From: Acetivibrio cellulolyticus CD2
GTDB lineage: Bacteria; Bacillota; Clostridia; Acetivibrionales; Acetivibrionaceae
DNA length: 64,000 nt
NCBI RefSeq assembly: GCF_000179595.2
Contig: NZ_JH556659.1
Location: 657,867 to 721,866, forward strand
Reading direction: 5' to 3'
Part shown: piece by piece, positions 62,994 to 64,000 of the stretch
How the letters are laid out: every line of letters begins with the position of its first letter
How positions within the stretch are numbered: the stretch's first letter is position 1
Translations under genes and position numbers: made by a program
The notes under the pieces: generated by a model
Database searches by the model: none
Told to the model about the DNA's origin: nothing
The model's input: only the letters and a program-made list of their open reading frames with translations

Positions 62994-64000
62994 AGATTTA
63001 AAATAAAATGGTGTTGTTTATGAATACGACCAATATGGCGACCTTGTATCCTTTACAGATTTGGAAAAACATAAGACAAAATTCATTTATGACAGCCAGC
63101 ACAGAATGACGAAGGTTATAAACGCTGATAATGAGCTTATAACCAAAAACGTCTATGACGAGACGGGCAGACTTGTTTATGTCTATGACGCCGCTAACAG
63201 AAAAAGTGAATTTAAGCAGGAGACAGTAGATTCAAAAGAGATAATTACAGTTATAGACAGAAGAGGTAATCCTACCATTTACACCTTCAAAGCTGACGGC
63301 AATCTTGAGAGTGTTGAGGATGCTGCACATAATACAACTAGTTATGCATATAAGGAAAATGGACTGGTTGATACTGTAAAAGGTCCGAAGGGAAACTTCT
63401 CGTACACCTATGAAATGTATGACAACGGGACAATAAAGAAAACCACAATTACAGATGAGAAAGGAAATTATGTTGAGAGCTATTATGATGAGAAGGGTAA
63501 TATAGATACTGTATGCGACTTTTCAAATCCCTCGTTGAAATTGGTGGATAATGATTACGACGCAAATGGAAGGCTTTCACAGACAAAGGATGGAGAAGGC
63601 GGAACTACCATTTTAGGATATGATTCTGGTAACAGAATTGGAACGGTTACAGACCAGATGAATAAAAAAATCCTTCAATTCCACTACGATTCTGTTACCG
63701 GAAACTTAGACACGCAAACGGACGCACTTGGTGTTGTAACCAGTTTTAAGGAATACGATGCAAATGGAAGATGGGGCAAAGCAGAGTTTACAAGAACTAT
63801 AAGTGAAGGAATTACCGAAATTGTATCCACCAGCAACATTTATGACAACATGGGGCGTGTAACTGAAAATACTGATGGAGTGGGTAGAGTTTCAAAAGCA
63901 TACTACAATGGAATTGGTAAAATAGGAACATACACAGATAAGTACCAAAATACTTTAAGCTATCAGTACGATTGTTTGGGTAATTTGACACAAGTAGATT
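62994..64000 (+). pseudogene. Headless second copy of the Rhs YD-repeat region (orphan cassette, runs off window)
   Basis: This is copy B of the 57828-58834 segment. It has no signal peptide, dockerin, promoter or ribosome binding site. The fifth codon of the matching frame is TAA (63004-63006) where the full gene has CAA, so the frame is closed right at the duplication edge and then open from 63007 to the window end (331 codons). In Rhs and CDI loci such silent 3' fragments carry alternative toxin-immunity pairs that can replace the active one by recombination in the shared region. What follows in this copy lies beyond the window. The 193 bases before it (62801-62993) hold only a weak GCCGG/CCGGC hairpin. 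Confidence 0.85.

Overview
The window looks like a chromosomal segment of a low-GC, endospore-forming, cellulolytic clostridium. The evidence is AT-rich DNA, many TTG/GTG starts with strong GGAGG ribosome binding sites, sporulation genes (spoIIAA-spoIIAB-sigF, spoVA, a spoIVFA/spoIVFB pair, splB) and two secreted proteins with type I dockerin modules. The dockerins and gene order suggest an Acetivibrio/Ruminiclostridium-type cellulosome producer; this placement is inference.

Layout. 1-5.4 kb: an acidic TPR-like protein entering from the left edge, a PRC-barrel protein, a VanW-domain protein, mecA (minus strand) and an unrecognised protein. 5.4-13.6 kb: envelope and division block maf-mreB-mreC-mreD-PBP2-minC-minD-minE-mgsA. 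14-16 kb: spoIVFA-like and spoIVFB-like genes. 16-22.8 kb: metF (minus), a dockerin-bearing GH5 glycoside hydrolase, a secreted von Willebrand A protein with a large insertion, yjbQ and a PilZ protein. 22.9-26.9 kb: FMN riboswitch and ribD-ribE-ribBA-ribH. 27-30.2 kb (minus): an MFS transporter and ROK repressor with a candidate operator, then a second PilZ protein. 30.4-30.7 kb: two tRNA-Gly genes under a consensus promoter.

30.9-39.2 kb carries the carbon-control and wall cluster hprK-PHP-murB-rapZ-yvcK-(GH133 debranching enzyme)-whiA-HPr, so HPr and the kinase that phosphorylates it are both present. 39.4-45.1 kb is the sporulation block: anti-anti-sigma factor, anti-sigma factor, sigma F, a small membrane protein, spoVAC/D/Eb/Ea and convergent splB. 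45.6-55.1 kb holds CheX, trmL, an M20 peptidase, phosphofructokinase, a lysyltransferase-like protein and the glycolytic run gap-pgk-tpiA-gpmI.

The most unusual region is 55.6-64.0 kb. It holds a roughly 2,000-residue secreted protein made of signal peptide, N-terminal dockerin, PT linker, F5/8C-type carbohydrate-binding module, Ig-like domains, YD repeats, an Rhs core ending in DPTG, and a variable-looking C-terminal domain. Two small genes follow as candidate immunity genes. After them comes a headless second copy of the YD region (1,007 bp visible, six differences seen), which begins with a stop codon at the duplication edge. This is the architecture of an Rhs polymorphic toxin locus with an orphan exchange cassette, apparently coupled to a cellulosome through the dockerin. 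Other points worth checking are a spore photoproduct lyase with Ser at the catalytic Cys position, a methylglyoxal synthase with Glu at the catalytic Asp position, and a spoIVFB-like gene that seems to start at ATT.
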